DNA from: Motacilla alba alba
Lineage: Eukaryota > Chordata > Aves > Passeriformes > Motacillidae
NCBI RefSeq assembly: GCF_015832195.1
Contig: NC_052034.1
Coordinates: 4,055,501-4,119,500 of the forward strand
Length of the DNA stretch: 64,000 nucleotides
Direction: 5' to 3'
Shown piece after piece: positions 1 through 13,624 of the stretch. The stretch's first letter is position 1. The number at the start of each line of letters is the position of its first letter. The notes beneath the pieces were generated by a model that was not told the DNA's origin, made no database searches, and was given only the letters and a program-made list of their open reading frames with translations. The position numbers and the translations under genes were made by a program.

Positions 1-2272
1 GGGTAATTACCCCACATCTATTTATCAATCACATTTTTTGGTGCAAGCTGTGTGCCATGAAAGCTGCCTGGAGAGAGGATGCTTTGCATCAGAAAACCCA
101 AGCAAACAACACCTGACAGAGTTTCCTGAGCACCTACAGTCCTAGAGAGGGAGAACTGTCCTGGCTGACACCCCAGAAATATTAAAATCACAGAGTTGCA
201 TTTGCTTTTTTCAGTTTCCCTGTGATCTTGGATTACTGAAAAACAGTTCCTAGACAAAAGCCAGGAGGATGTGCAAGGCCAGCTCCCTTTAACCATCCAA
301 ACGAGCAAGTCTTGTTCTATGGCACACATGTATGCACATATATCCTGCTTTCCTCCAAAAACTCCACACAAAGGATCAACATCTGGTGACCAGAGTAGCT
401 TCAGCATTGATATAAGGCAAAGTATGCACAAAGAAAAAGTGGAGTATGTCACTGGGTTCAGTACTATCATTTAAAGCAGTTATTTACTGTAATCCAATAT
501 AATAATAATTAAAGTTTAATTGTTTGCAGTACCAGAATCAAACTATTGTTAAGAAAGCTAAGAAGTTCTATTTCTTGCTTTACAGAGGAATAAAGTACCC
601 AAGAGACAGACTCCCCAATGTTTTAGTTTTTCGTGCTTATTTAATTCACATTAAATTTCCCTCTCCATGGTGTCTCTCTGATCTTTTGGGCTTCTGTTTG
701 AAGGATGGGGCACATTGCACGGAGCAGTTTCAGATTCAACATCTCAGAACCATTAGCAGTAAAAGAGACACAACACAAAACTTACAGGTTAAAACTTCCT
801 AACACAGAAACAGCAATAGAATGTCTTTATCAGAAACCCTCTCTTGACAAAAATGATGCCCCTACATGGGCTGGGGTTGTTTGATGCACTGCTCACACTT
901 GTCTTTATGCAAGTGCTAAATCAGAGGTACTTTCTGACAAAGAAGCACAATCCAAATGCCAGCAAGTAATTGCACTCTATAGTGAGTAAATACCGATCTG
1001 TAATGAACTGGTGATTTAAAATGGTGGGGGAAAAAGAGAAAGAATGGCTAGAAATTAATGGCCTCTGAGTTGCAATTGCTTTGGAGATGGAGCTGGTAAT
1101 GGGCCATCAGCCCTTACCACAAGGACAAAGTTCAGGCAGCTACAAAAACCCCATGGCAGCTTCCTGCTGGTGTTTGGGAATGCTGTTGGCTTCCAGCTCA
1201 CAGGCAATCTGCAGCTGCATTATGGGTTTCCATATCTGTGTGGCCCATGCATGCCTCTGAAAGATACAGTGGTCCAAAAAACTTCCACAATATTTCTTCA
1301 ATAATATTTCCAAGTAGCAGGAAGACAGATTTGTCAGTTCCCTCCCTTGATATTCACTCTTTAACCAAAGTGAGTAAATGAGGTGAATTTAAGGCCACAG
1401 GTGAGTATTGTTTCGTTAGAAAACACTTCCTCCTCCAGATCTGTTCCCAGACAGTGGTGGCTCATAGTTTTAAGCAGGGAACAAAATTAAGAAGCTTTTC
1501 CTAATTAGTTCATCTGTGCTGCATTAAATTTGTGCTGGAAGGTTCCCAACATGGTCTGCTGCAATTATTAACACTGAATAGGCATCTCATAAAATAGTGA
1601 CACAAATGGCTTTCTGAAGGAAAATTGGCAGGTTTGGCCACACCTCCTATAATTATCAACGTGAAAAGGTTTTCTGAGGAAAGTGTTTTTTAATGAAGGC
1701 CCCACAATATTTGGTTAGCACATAGCAAGCTGAACTGAGGTTGCCATGAGGATCTCGTTCATGTCAGGTAAGTATTATGCAGATAGATACTGGGATTCTT
1801 GCCTGCAGTAGGAATGGATGTGACAGGACAAATGACAACAAAAGCACCAACACTGAGGTGTCAAACATAAAGAATGGCTTTAGGGGAGCCTCGGGGTATG
1901 CACAAAGGGAAAGAGAACTCAATTTCTCTCAAGGAACAAGAGGTGATAAGGAGATGATCAGACCAAGAGAAGTGCACTGCCAGTCAGAATTGATGGAGCA
2001 GAAGTCCACGTTTTAATTTGCACATAAATCCCTGCTTGCACCTAAAGGGCAAGGACCAAGTTTCCAGGGGTTTTTTTTGCATGCAAACACCTTGCAGAGA
2101 CTGCAAGATTGTGAAAGGACTGAGACCATACAGACACACAAGATAACATCTCTGCCCCAAACACCGCACAAAAAGTCATAGTAGTTTCTTTTCCTCATTA
2201 TGCTCCAAAAAGTCGACACCCACAGCTTCAAAAGAAACACAGCTAAAATTCACAAGTTGTGGCGCTACTTAC
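1..2272 (-). other. TAOK1: TAOK1 intron 2 (partial, 5' portion)
   Basis: This stretch follows the donor of TAOK1 exon 2 (GTAAGTAGC on the minus strand, GT at 2272-2271) and runs off the left edge. I looked on the minus strand for the next TAOK1 coding exon, which should carry the VAIKK lysine of the kinase domain, and did not see it. The only open frames are short and unlike any protein I know (for example 18-470 minus and 271-474 plus), so I read the segment as plain intron. Nothing recognisable as a young mobile element is visible here. Confidence 0.85.
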
Positions 2273-2404
2273 AAAATAAACTGCTCCGAAGCTTCCATGG
2301 CCAATCTCTCGGAGATCTGTGAAGAGCTTTTCTGGATCTTCTTTGAAGAAGAGCTCTGCAATTTCGGGGTCCTTCAGGCTGCCCGCTCGGCTGGTTGATG
2401 GCAT
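2273..2404 (-). CDS. TAOK1: TAOK1 serine/threonine kinase, first coding exon (residues 1-44)
   Basis: On the minus strand an ATG at 2404-2402 opens 44 codons. They begin [18 protein letters not shown] and end in the glycine-rich loop [11 protein letters not shown], followed directly by the donor GTAAGTAGC (phase 0). As I recall the mammalian protein, this N-terminus is almost identical, the clear visible change being Ser for Asn at position 5. TAOK1 is a STE20-family kinase of about 1000 residues that activates MKK3/6 and so p38, feeds Hippo and JNK signalling, and regulates microtubules. Its kinase domain starts near residue 28, so this exon supplies the entire ATP-binding P-loop (GxGxxG visible). 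The catalytic lysine, the HRD and DFG motifs and the coiled-coil tail lie in exons left of the window. The start codon has A at -3. The acceptor TTTTTCTTGCAG ends at 2500, so the exon spans 2499-2273. TAOK2 and TAOK3 have related N-termini, but the match and the NUFIP2 neighbour favour TAOK1. Confidence 0.95.
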
Positions 2405-2499
2405 CCTGCTGGGCAGTCAGCCGACCGACTATCTGGGTTTAAAGTGCTGCTTCAACCCTTGGCTCATCTGTATGAATGGAGCCTCTTCAGCATGGATTA
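2405..2499 (-). promoter_or_regulatory. TAOK1: TAOK1 5' UTR part of exon 2 with two overlapping uORFs
   Basis: This is the 95-nt leader segment of TAOK1 exon 2. Read on the minus strand it contains an ATG at 2493 that opens a 9-codon ORF (MLKRLHSYR) ending with TGA at 2466-2464. A second ATG at 2467 opens a 12-codon ORF (MSQGLKQHFKPR) ending with TAG at 2431-2429. The two share an ATGA stop/start overlap, and the second ends 24 nt before the main start codon. Both uATGs lack a purine at -3 (T and C respectively), while the main ATG has A at -3. Leaky scanning or reinitiation would therefore be expected to reach the kinase ORF. Translation of the uORFs is inferred from sequence only. Confidence 0.7.
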
Positions 2500-4663
2500 C
2501 TGCAAGAAAAAGATTGCAATCCTTCACTGATTATCCTCTGCTCAAAGAGCCCCAAACAAGCCACAGCAAAGCAGCTTCCACTTCCTCCAGAGCAAGCAGC
2601 CCTGGTGCGTGAAGCAACACACCCACTGTGACACCAGGCAAGCACTTCATCTAGGACAGAAACCAAAATCAAAACACAAAATGAGGTGCATTCCATGCCC
2701 CAGCATCTGCTCGATCACCTGCAGAGCAGTCAGAGAATCTCTGACCTACAGCGACAACCAGTTCATCACCAGTGAGTCCATATTACCGTGACACCCTCCC
2801 TCTCAAGAGTTACACCCACTGTGTCCTAAAAAATTCTCTGGATTCTGTGATGTCTATCACAAAGTGCTTGCTCTTCAGAGGTTTACTCGCAACCCCTTTT
2901 CTTCAGAGAAACAGCATCCAGAACAGGAGATAGCCGATTCCACACCCGCGGCTCCTCCTCCTGCTCTGCTTCAGCAGAGGCAAGCACACATTGGAATTGT
3001 GATTGGCATACGAGACAATGGACAATAGGCCACTGGCAAACACTTTCTTCAGAGGAACTTGCAACTTCAGACACAACTGGGAATGTATAAAATTCTTTCT
3101 GTCTGCACCATGAGTTCACTTTCATTTACTACAAGCTTTGTGTCTTGGAATCGATCCAAAATTAAAGTATACTGTTAAGCTGGGCTAAAATCTTACTATA
3201 TCTTTACAACAGGTGATGCCAAAAAACCACTATAAATAAAAAGCCCTTTTCTTTTCCTCTTAAAGGGAGGTATTAGGATTTCCTATCAAATCCCTGTAAA
3301 TTATCGCTAATAAAGACAATTCTGTCACTGGCAAAGAGTTAATCACACATCTCACTTCTTTCCAAAATATCTGTCTGGCCAAGACTTGTGCTTTTTTTAT
3401 TTCTATTTCGTATCTCAAATTTGTTTTTAAAAAAAGTTGGAGGTTTATTTCCATTATGAAGACGTGAAAGACAACAAGCCTGAATTTAAACAACACATCA
3501 GAAGGCCCTGTCCATTTCTCCTCCCTTTCTGGACACTATAAACTCCACCTTTTTCCAAGCCTCTAGACCATCAATGAATCATTTGTTTTCCAGTCCCTGC
3601 AGAGCAATTCCTGCAAGGATGGAAAAAGACATATTCCTGCATGTTTGTGCTCAGTGGTTCTCTTCTCTGGAGAACTGCAGCATGTGCAAGTCCCCCAGCC
3701 TGCCTGCTCCTTGTTCGAGACCTCCCAGCACTGCTGCAGAGCCTGGCTGTGGAACACAGCCGAGATGTACCTGGCTGCAAACTCCACAGGAGCCTCCCAT
3801 TTTTCTGAGGAAGACATGTATGGGAGAGAGAAAGCACAGAAGGGAAGCAAAATCCAGCATTTTCCTCCAGGCAGTCAGCATTCAAGGAGATTTATAATGC
3901 GACCCAGAATGCGTTTCCGTGATAGCCCGCTCTCAGGGGAGAAGGAAAAGCTGACACTGAAATCCCAGAGGTGGACCAAGCAGAAGAACATATACACACA
4001 TACAGAAAATATGCAGCTGCTCACAAGTCTGCCACACTGCGCTGCTGAGCACTCACACATTTCCTGTGATGCAGGATCACTGCAGGAGCCTTGGAACAGC
4101 CAGCATCTGCACACAGCTGCCAGGGAGGCCGAGTGGGATGCACAGGAACGGGACTGTGATATCCCCACCTTCCCTTGCATAACACCATAACTAATACCGT
4201 GTGGGAAGGGAAATAATTAGCTCTAGCTCAGCCTATACCTGAAGCACGCTACATTTATGAAAGCTGGAGGAAAAGTGGGGTTTTTGTTATTTTTCCTTCT
4301 TTTTCATATATCAACAATATTCCACTTGATTCCAGCTCTAGCAAGCACATAACACTGAAAGACAACTGTTTCACATTTACAGCCCCCAACAAAACAATAG
4401 ACAAAAAGCATGTCAGAAGAGCAAGAGAAAGGAGCTGGGGGAAGGGAGCTGATAACCAGAGCACACTCAGTATTATTGAAGGAATGTTTCTTGGATCGAC
4501 GGTAATGATGTCATGTTCCATCTTTTAAGAAGCATCAGATTCTTACAAAAAGGACATTGTTGTTCAAAAGCAACTGCTGCAATCCCAGAATGCCCTTTTC
4601 CCTACATCTGTTAGTCAGAGGGGCTAGGCTTGGATAAACCTGCTAATATGGCCAAAAGTCACA

Positions 4664-4730
4664 TGTCCCCGTGAGCGAGCGTGCCTGTGAGAGCCAGCGC
4701 GAGGGGAAAGCCCCGCGCTCGCAGCTGAGA
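4664..4730. other. Small CpG-rich patch inside TAOK1 intron 1
   Basis: A stretch of about 65 bp holds a cluster of CpG dinucleotides (CGTGAGCGAGCG, then AGCGCGAGG and CCGCGCTCGC) in otherwise CpG-poor intron. C-rich pyrimidine runs follow to about 4770. It is too short to count as a CpG island. It could be an intronic regulatory element or a remnant of a GC-rich insert. Confidence 0.4.
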
Positions 4731-7700
4731 TGGGATTACAGCCCTCTCCCCCTCCCCACCGACCCCCCATGCCAAACCAGCCACCAGACTCCTTCCTGGC
4801 ATCCTTTCTGAGCGTGCCTCTGAAATGTCACCAACAGGAACATTTCTTCCTGCAGCTGAAACTCCTACCAGGCCCACTGACAACACACACACAGGCGTGG
4901 GATGGGACAGAGCAGAACTCCTCACCTACCGTGATACACCTTAAAATACACTTTTTTCTCCTGTATTCTTGAGAACATCAAGAAAAATTTAATTATCTTT
5001 ATCCTTGGAAATAATTGCTGCTTTGAAATGCATGAGAAAAAAAAACTATTAAGTATTAAAATCTATTTAACAGAATAGTCACAAAGGTGTACATGACACT
5101 GTGCTTATCATTTGATCTCCTCAGATGGAGCAGTAAAATGCATTAATGTAAATTCCATCCATAAGAAAGCTTTACACAGTCTCGCTTAATGAAGTGCTCC
5201 CATTTTTATGGATGCTACAATATTAAATTCCCTCTTCTTTTTACCCAGACAACAGGCACTGCCTGCCAAAGCCCAGCAGTGCCAGCAGCAGAGCTCTGCC
5301 TCCTGCCTTGCAATAATGACACCTGAATGCTGTGGGGAAATGGAAAGCAGGAGAAGTGGCACGCAAAGCAGCCATTGCATTATTTTAAATGTATTAAAAA
5401 TACAGGCGAGACTTCAGATTAAAACAAAAAAATCAACCCTACAACTAGACTGCACTGAAAATTAAATCACACACCAGCAGGCAGCTGGTTTTCTCAAGTA
5501 CAGTCAAGTTGCACTTGGGTATTTTACATTCTTCCACCAGTGCAGTCTATTCACTACAGGGTTTTTGGATTGGTGCAGCTATACTGTTAAATACAATTGT
5601 TCCCAGTGGATGGGACTGATCATCTCACTTTAGATCAGATCAGGTGGCTGGATCCTGGCTCTGGCCAAGGGACAGGCACTGCAAACAGGATACAGCACCT
5701 TCTGACTTTGTGTGACTACCTAGAGGCCACCTTGCAGGCTGCTGAAATTAGAAAAAATAAACCCACATTTTTTCCTAGGTGTCACTCATACAAAAAGAGA
5801 ACATTGCACTGCATAAACACAACTACCAGGGGTTCACTCTTAACCAATAAGGTGGCAGAGGAACATGAGGAAGATTCAAAGCAAACCAGGGAATGAGCAA
5901 GGCACAGGACTGGCCCAGCTGTATTTCCACATAGGAGTCTGAACTCACTACACTTAGTGGCTACCATTACTGGTGTAAATGACACTGACTACAGGCCAAG
6001 ATGTTTTATCAAATTACTTTCATCTGAACAACTATCAGTGAGCAGAAGCCGCATGCACACATCCACAAAAGTCTGTGAATCGATAAGGTGTTACATCCCT
6101 GTAATTATGGCTATATTAAAGGTACACACACACCCCTTGAACCTCTGACACAAGAAAGCTGAAGATGAGGACGGGATAAGACCTGTTCTCTTTGGAGTTT
6201 TCTGCCTCCTGCCATGTCATCTCAAGCTGAAGTTAAGACCCACCCCTGTGACTAATACCCCCTGGGATTCTGCAGAGTAGAACAAGCAAAGCTCGAAATG
6301 GTCAGTTGCCATAATTAAAGTGCATATTTCAGTCTTATGCTATGGAGTCCTCAGAGAAATAAAAATCCGTCCACACTACACTGAACTCTCTGACAGCCGT
6401 CAGTGTCACAAATAACCATTTTCAGGTAATATACACCAATGTACTACGAGAATGTGCTTGGCCTTCCCTGCAGAAGAGAAGGAATCACACACTGAGATTA
6501 TCACCTGTCCATATTATTTCTCAAGTTCCCATTCAGACCAACTCAGTGAGTGGCAGTGACTAGAAGGTACTTGGTTACACTAACCATGAGATACACTAAA
6601 GCATTTTCAGTTCCTTAAGACGGTTCCAAAGTTTGTAGAAACCAAATTACACCACACACTTGCTTGTAGAAGATTAGCTCTGAAGAGCAGCATGCTTCGT
6701 CCCTACAAATGACATTTCAAGGAACTAACACATCCAACAAGAATATGAGAACCAGAGCTAAACAAAAACCATGTGAGCACAAAATGGAAACAAGCAGCAG
6801 ATCTCTGCATCCGTCATCCTGTGTCTCCCCATTTCACGGGGAACAAGAGCCACACAGACTTCCACAATGGCAACAGGAAAGCTGTCCTCTATTACTGAAC
6901 TAGAAAAAAAGTTATTATTTGCAATTCGAGACATAAATCTTGTTTTATGCTATAGTCATCTGGTATTCCATCCACTTAGCACAGTAACTCCATAAAAACT
7001 TCTCTTTACTGTCAAACATAGCTACACTGTGTTTTTCCCTCACTGAATATATTTGACACTTTAAAAACAAACAAACCAAGCAGGAGACCAGTTACAGCCC
7101 CTATGATCTTCACAGCTGACACTAACAGCAAAGACTAAAAAGTGAATATTCAACACAAAAAACTACTGGTTCTTTGCAGATCTTCTTACTCAAAGTAATA
7201 AAACAACCAACAAAAACACCCTTCACACCACTAAAAAACAACTACCCATCATTTAGAAACTGATATTTAGATTTTTTTAAGAATCTGCACTGCTGGTAGT
7301 GCAAACAGCTGCTAAATTTTAGTGTAATTTTCTCTGGCATGATCTAATGCACAAGCATCAAATAAGATGGGGAATGAGTGTCATCATACAACTATCAAAA
7401 ATGGGAAAAGGGATTTTCTGTTACTTGCATATGGGTCAGATCCAGGGAGTGTATGAAGCTGAGATTAAATTATCCTCTCAACACACTATTAAAAATTTCC
7501 TGAATGGCTTCCAGCTGACACTGAAAATTTCCACAACTATCCTAAATATGATAAACTGAAACTATTGAAAGAACTGACTTTCAATTATTTTTCTTTTACT
7601 TGCAATTACACCTGAAATAAGAGCTAGATGGTAAGAATGCTTAAAGAATGATTAGATTATAAGAATGCTTAAAATAATGAATTTTCAAAGTTTCTCTGTA

Positions 7701-8803
7701 GTATAGAATACTTGACCTGAAAGCACAAATTCTTTTGGAAGCAGCAGACAAATCACTTCCCATTTCTATAAACTCAGAACAAAAGTTTGCAATATAAAAA
7801 AGATGAAAGCACTCTTAAGCAAAGTAAGAATTTAACCTGGAATGGGAAGTGGAAGGGCTGTACAGTTCATGGGAACACAGCAGAAAAGATGATGAAGGTC
7901 CAGCATCAGAAGACATGAACAACCATCAGGCAGTGCTGATATATGTGACTTTAGGAATGATGCCACTTATCCTTGACTTAATTTTATTACCTGCATTTAA
8001 ATCAGCCTTTAAAATTTTAGCCTGATGAATTCTATGCATGGAGTTACCTCACCCAGAAAGATAAAGGGCAGGAATTACCCCCTACAGCTCCTATCACTTT
8101 ATTTACTGCTCCCAAAAGCCAGGTGCCAGCCAGTGGTGGGGCCTTTCCACGAGGGCACAGACAGAAGGAGCTCTGTTAGCTCCTCTGAAATTCAGAGAAC
8201 CTGCAGCCAGAGTGATACTGTCAGATTCAAGACTGAACCCATCCTTCTGCACAGCTCAGCAAACACAGAGGGACTCACACGGTTCCTGGGAAAGCACATT
8301 CCTGATCACTGCACCACATTCCTCCTTCCAGCAAGCTTGTCAAAACTATATACACTGGTTTTTATTGCTTTGCATTTCTTCAAACCTCTTTTAACCCAGG
8401 CTCTGCTCCACCCAGTCAGCCCCTTTTTTCCTATTCTGACAAAAGCAGAGTAATTCCCAAGGGCCTTAACATGCTCTGAACACATGGAAGAACAGTTACT
8501 CTGCTCACAGCAGAAGGTGGCTGTTTCCTTGAATAGCTAAAAATCAGCTTCCTGTCCACCCTCAGTGACCCCAGGCAGATGGCATCAAGACAGTTGTGTT
8601 CCAGTGACTGTCACAATGGAAGGTCCATCAGCACCTCAAACCTCCCAGAACAGACAGGAATTGCAATCCCTTGACTCATGCAAAACCCCATCTCCCAGAC
8701 TCCTTGTGCACTTGGCTAAGCCTCTCCCACCAAGCTCACAACATGTTATTTTTTCTCCTCCTAGTTCTGCAATTTGGAATTTTTGCTAGAGTGGCAATTA
8801 AGG

Positions 8804-8847
8804 AAAAAAAAAAAAACCAACAAAACAAACAAACAAAAAAACAAACC
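8804..8847 (+). repeat. A-rich / (AAAC)n simple repeat
   Basis: A run of 13 A residues (8804-8816) is followed by CCAACAAAACAAACAAAC and further AAAC units. This is a low-complexity tract in TAOK1 intron 1. It could be the tail of an old retroposon, but no recognisable element body precedes it. Confidence 0.7.
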
Positions 8848-11800
8848 CAGAAATGAAACAAGAAAAGGCTGGAGATGCAGCAATGGGCATTTAACTTCTC
8901 CCATGCCCTGCAAAGGGGACAAAGGGCACTCAGGAACATCTCCCTTGGGATCCTGCTAACTTACTTTTACCACTTAGTCGTGAGCTGCAGCTCAGACAAA
9001 AAAATGCTGACAAAGTAATGAACTTGCCTTTCTCTTAATGATCTTAAAATCATTCTTTTCAGTACATTTGTTCTCCAGACTGGATCCACCAGGGCTGTCA
9101 GTCAATAAGGAAAAAGGAGGTGCAGATGAATGACATTCTACACCAAACTGTTAGAAAAATGTTAAATACTCAGAAAAATATCCAAAAAGCTGTCACCAAA
9201 CTGATCATCCTAAAATAATGCCAACTACAAGCAGAATAAAACCACCTGGAACGGGATGAGCAGGAAGCTACCTGTGGAGCATGGGAAGCCCCAGTGAGAT
9301 TCTTTTCCACACTGCTTTTCACTCCATGTACATGAGATTCTCCTTTGCTTTCTGCCAGTCTCCAGCGGAAGGGAAAAGACAGAATCATTTTATCTCCAGG
9401 TCAGGAGGCCCTTCTGCTGCCAAAGCCTGAAGCAGGTGAGATCTCAGAGCCATGCTGGACACTTCCATCACTTGCCTTACAGCAGCAAGGGCACTTCACA
9501 TGGTCTCCAACCCCATGCACACTTCTGTGACAAAGTTCTGCTTCCTGCACAGGAACAGAGAACCTTCTCCATAGGAGTCCAGCAAAGAACAGGCATGAAA
9601 TGCTGTCTCCTTTATCTTTCACATTCCCTCAGCTAGGTATTTCTAGAAGGAATAGATTAGAAGGATAAGATCAATCTGCACCTGGATATTACAGTGAATT
9701 CTTGCAATTTTTTGTCTGTGTGAGCATTTATGTTCAAACAGGCTTTTCTTCCCCACTCTGTCCTTCTTTCTTCATCTGACAAGGAACAAGTCTACCATTC
9801 CTATAAGATTCCCTTTTCAATTTACTTTTAAAAGATTTTTGAGGAATAGTTCCATCCTGAAAAAACCTCTTTGCAGGTTTTTTCTTTCTCTCTCTGCTTT
9901 TCTACCTGTTTTTTTCTTTCATTACACTTTTTCACAGAATAGCCTCAGGAAGACACTTTCATGTTCGAGCACTGCTTGCATTTCTCTTATACGTGTACTT
10001 GTAGACTCTGTGCCTTACTTTGATTTCCTCTCAAGATTCTGACACTAAAATGTCCATCATCAACTCCCTGAATTACTTACCCCAGCACACTTTCTGATCC
10101 AGCTGAGCTGTTCTGCTTGGGTGTTTACTTTCCAGGAATGTCACTAACGAAAGGGTCAGAAAGATGTATTTCCCAAACTTTCTCTGACAAGCCCAGGATC
10201 TGTGTTTCTGGGCTGGGTGTAAATATTTATTTTTAATTATTTCCACAATCTTTCAAGTTTCCTAAGAATTTAAAAGATAACTAACTGGGTAAGTGTGTTC
10301 CTGTGTTAAAGATAAGATATTCTGAACAAACATCTCTTTTGACAGGTTTCATATGTCAGTTATAAGCAAACACAAACATTTCTAACACTACCTGTACTCC
10401 TGAAAATACTAGTTTTGTTAACTGGCAATTTTTACAATATCACTTACACCAAATCTACCACTGACCCTACCACTTAAACAACACATGTAAAAGACAATAC
10501 CAATGCAGTTGAGAAAAATTAAAGCAAATCTTGCTTTTTTTCCCCTACTATTTAAAGCAGAATATCCCATGAGATCAAGAAGTGCTCACCATTCCTTGAC
10601 ATGTTCAATACTAACATCTCCTGGATGTCTTTGCTCGTGATAGTTCTGGTACATTTATTAAGAAGGTCAGCTCTAAATTTAGTGATTCCTTAGGCTAGCA
10701 AAGCTATGAGGAAGGCAACTGGAAAAAATGAAATCTTCTGTCCCCATCCTTCTGCAATTCAGTAAGTTCACAGTCGTTGCCAACCCTTTTCCTTTATTAA
10801 TGTAAAGCATCACATTAAAAAACATTCTGTGAGTGCATCACCTAGAGCCAGCTCTCCAGGGCCACGTCTCTCCAGCCAAAGAGCACATGTTATAAGGGAC
10901 CCAGTGTGGGAGATGCTGTGCTGGCAGCACACTGGCCAGGAAGAGGTTAGCAAGAGGCCAGTTGATGAGAGTCAATTAAATCCAGAGGCAAAAATACTGG
11001 GAACTCCAGCTGCCCATAAAAAAAATTAGTCAGATATCCTAATGGGACTTGAGTTTAAAGAAACCTTTTCTTGACCCCTAAGCAATTCTGTCCCAGAACA
11101 ATAAATAGAGTAAACGTAAGCAAATTAGCTATTTTGGATTCAGCATAAATAACTCAGAAATAAGTTTCTAAAGCTCACAACATAGATAATTACCCTTGAG
11201 AAAAGAAGTAATTAAAAAGTGGCAGTATCACTATAGTTTTTGAAAAGAGGCCTGAAAGAAAGCAATTCAAAGTCTTTCTGGTCAATCAGTAAAAAAAAAA
11301 GAAAAAAGAAGAAATGTTTAAATTGAGCTTGCAAATGAATTCCCTGGAGTGCAGAACACTGCCCAGTCCCACAAGAAGCTGCCTCCAACCCTCCAGTCCA
11401 CAGGTCAGATCCTTATTTGAGCAAGTATAAACCTGGCAAAACTGATGCCAGTAGGAAGAACCTGAGGCAGAAAATAAAGCCAAACACAAACAGAAAACCC
11501 CAGGAGAACTCAGTGAGATTCTGTAGGAACAACCTGACAAACCAACAGCGAGAAGCCTCGGGCAGTCACCCAGCCTGACAAAAAACCCCACAGGGGAACA
11601 AGGGAACAGGAGAGAAAGTAAATAACCTGCACAAAGAAGATAACTGGGTATAAGGTGCTGTCATAGATCAAGACAGCTGGTCCCTCCATAAACACTTAAA
11701 TTAAACATTACTGACCTGTAGGGACGAGTAAGCAGCTGCCCTAAAGTCTGACGTAGTTCCAGAGTGACGTACAGCTTTTGTCACAGCTGCTGTCCCCTTC

Positions 11801-13600
11801 CAGCAGCTGCTCCAGAAGGTCCCAACAATGGCTGCAGCCAAACTGAACAGAAGAATTAACTGAACTATTAATTAGTGGGAGCAACATGCTAATCACTTGG
11901 TGACTGTGCTACGCTAAGAAGCAAAAAACAAACCATTTATGCACTAGACTATATGTCATTAAAAGAACAGAACAACTCAAAAGAATATTCAAAAAGAAGT
12001 GGAAAAAGTACACAAAATTACTGTGAGAATTAGTCATAGGTGGAGAACAGAATCATCACCTCTGAATTGATACAAAACTAAAAAAAGCAAGAGGTCAGAT
12101 AATAATTACATTACATTTTGAACAAGAGAAAAGGCTCTTGCAACCAGAGTGACCATCTGCACTTAAGATCTGGATGGGAGGGAAAGGTACATGACATGTT
12201 TTATTTAGGGCAGCTGACAGCATCAAAAAGTACACAGGTACCTTAAAAAAGAGCATGAATGAGCAACAAGACAGGAGATGAAAGGTCAAAAAAGTAAAGA
12301 ACTGTAAAGCAAACATCTACTCTCAAACTAAACATAACTCAGGAGCCAAACCCGCTGCAGAAAACTCAGCAGAAATTACTGCACAATTATGCCAAAGACA
12401 ATGTCAGACTGGGTTTTTTTTAAAAACAAGACGAAGAATTAATCAGAAAAATAACACGGATTTTCTGACAGTACTTGAAGAAGTCTCTGCCATGGGCTGC
12501 TCCTGGAGATTATTCTTCATTCACATATAGCAGTAAAATGGAAGTACAGTAAAAAAAGCCTTAGAAATGGGAAGTTGCAAATGCCTAAAAAGACAAACTA
12601 AGCTTGAGCAGAAAAGGTGTAAGAGTAGTTAAAAATCATAAATAAGGTCACGATAAGTGCTCAGACTTCAAAACCAAAGGGAAAAGCCATAAACTATAAG
12701 AGCAACATGTTTGTAACAGAGCAAAGGAATTCAACCAATCAAGGTATGAACAGCAAAATTAACCTCCAGAAATGACTGTAAGGCACTGAGCCCAAGAGAC
12801 AGAAACACTGCTTTTTAAAGCAGACATTTACATGAGTAAGAACATCCTCAGCCAGGTCAGGTGAGGTATTCCTGGATGCTCCTGGCACCGCTTCCGAAGC
12901 ACCCAGGTTGTCACCGCTGCCAGGGACAGCAGATAGGACCAGACAGGCGAGGTATCAGAACCTGGGTGACAATTTTTATGCTGCTTTTCTTCTAGGGTCA
13001 AACGTGCACCATCAAAACACACCTTGCTATGAAAAAAGTCGAATTCGTGTATCACAGGATTTCATAAAATATAGGATTACTATTATAAATAGAAAAAAGG
13101 TTTATTGAAGGCTGCAGGGAAATAAGGAGAGGTTCTAGGAAGGTGCAGGTATGTGATGGCCCTTCAGCACTGGGCACAGGCAGAGAAACCCTGTCAGAAC
13201 AGATGACCAGTGAAAGATTATTCTGTTCTCTAGGAGTGACCAACCCATTGCAGCACACAGACACTGGCAGTGCAGCAAGGATTTATAACTGCTCACCTAT
13301 GTCTGTAACATAAAGTACAATCAAAAAGGGGTTCAAACATATTTCAGCTTCAAAAGAGTTTAAAACCTTTTATAGCTGTTAAATCTGTGCTACCAGATTA
13401 TCTGCAGCCATAAATGGGGTAGCTTTAATGAGCAATTATGTCACACGTTTCTAGAGCCCGTGAGCACCTCCTTTCCTGCTGGAATTCCCCAAAGTCATGG
13501 CAATTTGCTTTACTCCAGCTCAGGTTATTTTTTTTCCCAGTCTTCACATGACTAAGCAGAACCATTTCCTACACAGCATACAACAAGGGGAAGAGGCAAA

Positions 13601-13624
13601 CAACCAAAACCAACCAAAACCAAA
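13601..13624 (+). repeat. (CCAAAA)n-like simple repeat
   Basis: Short reiteration of the unit AACCAAAACC (two and a half copies), bounded by unique sequence. Confidence 0.5.

Noticed and set aside
201..240. CAGTTTCCCTGTGATCTTGG, reminiscent of the MIR CTCAGTTTCC box
   Set aside because: Only one box matches and neighbouring MIR boxes are absent.
1..2272. Search for TAOK1 exon 3 (the lysine-containing VAIKK exon) on the minus strand
   Set aside because: No frame with the expected residues was found. The exon must lie left of the window.
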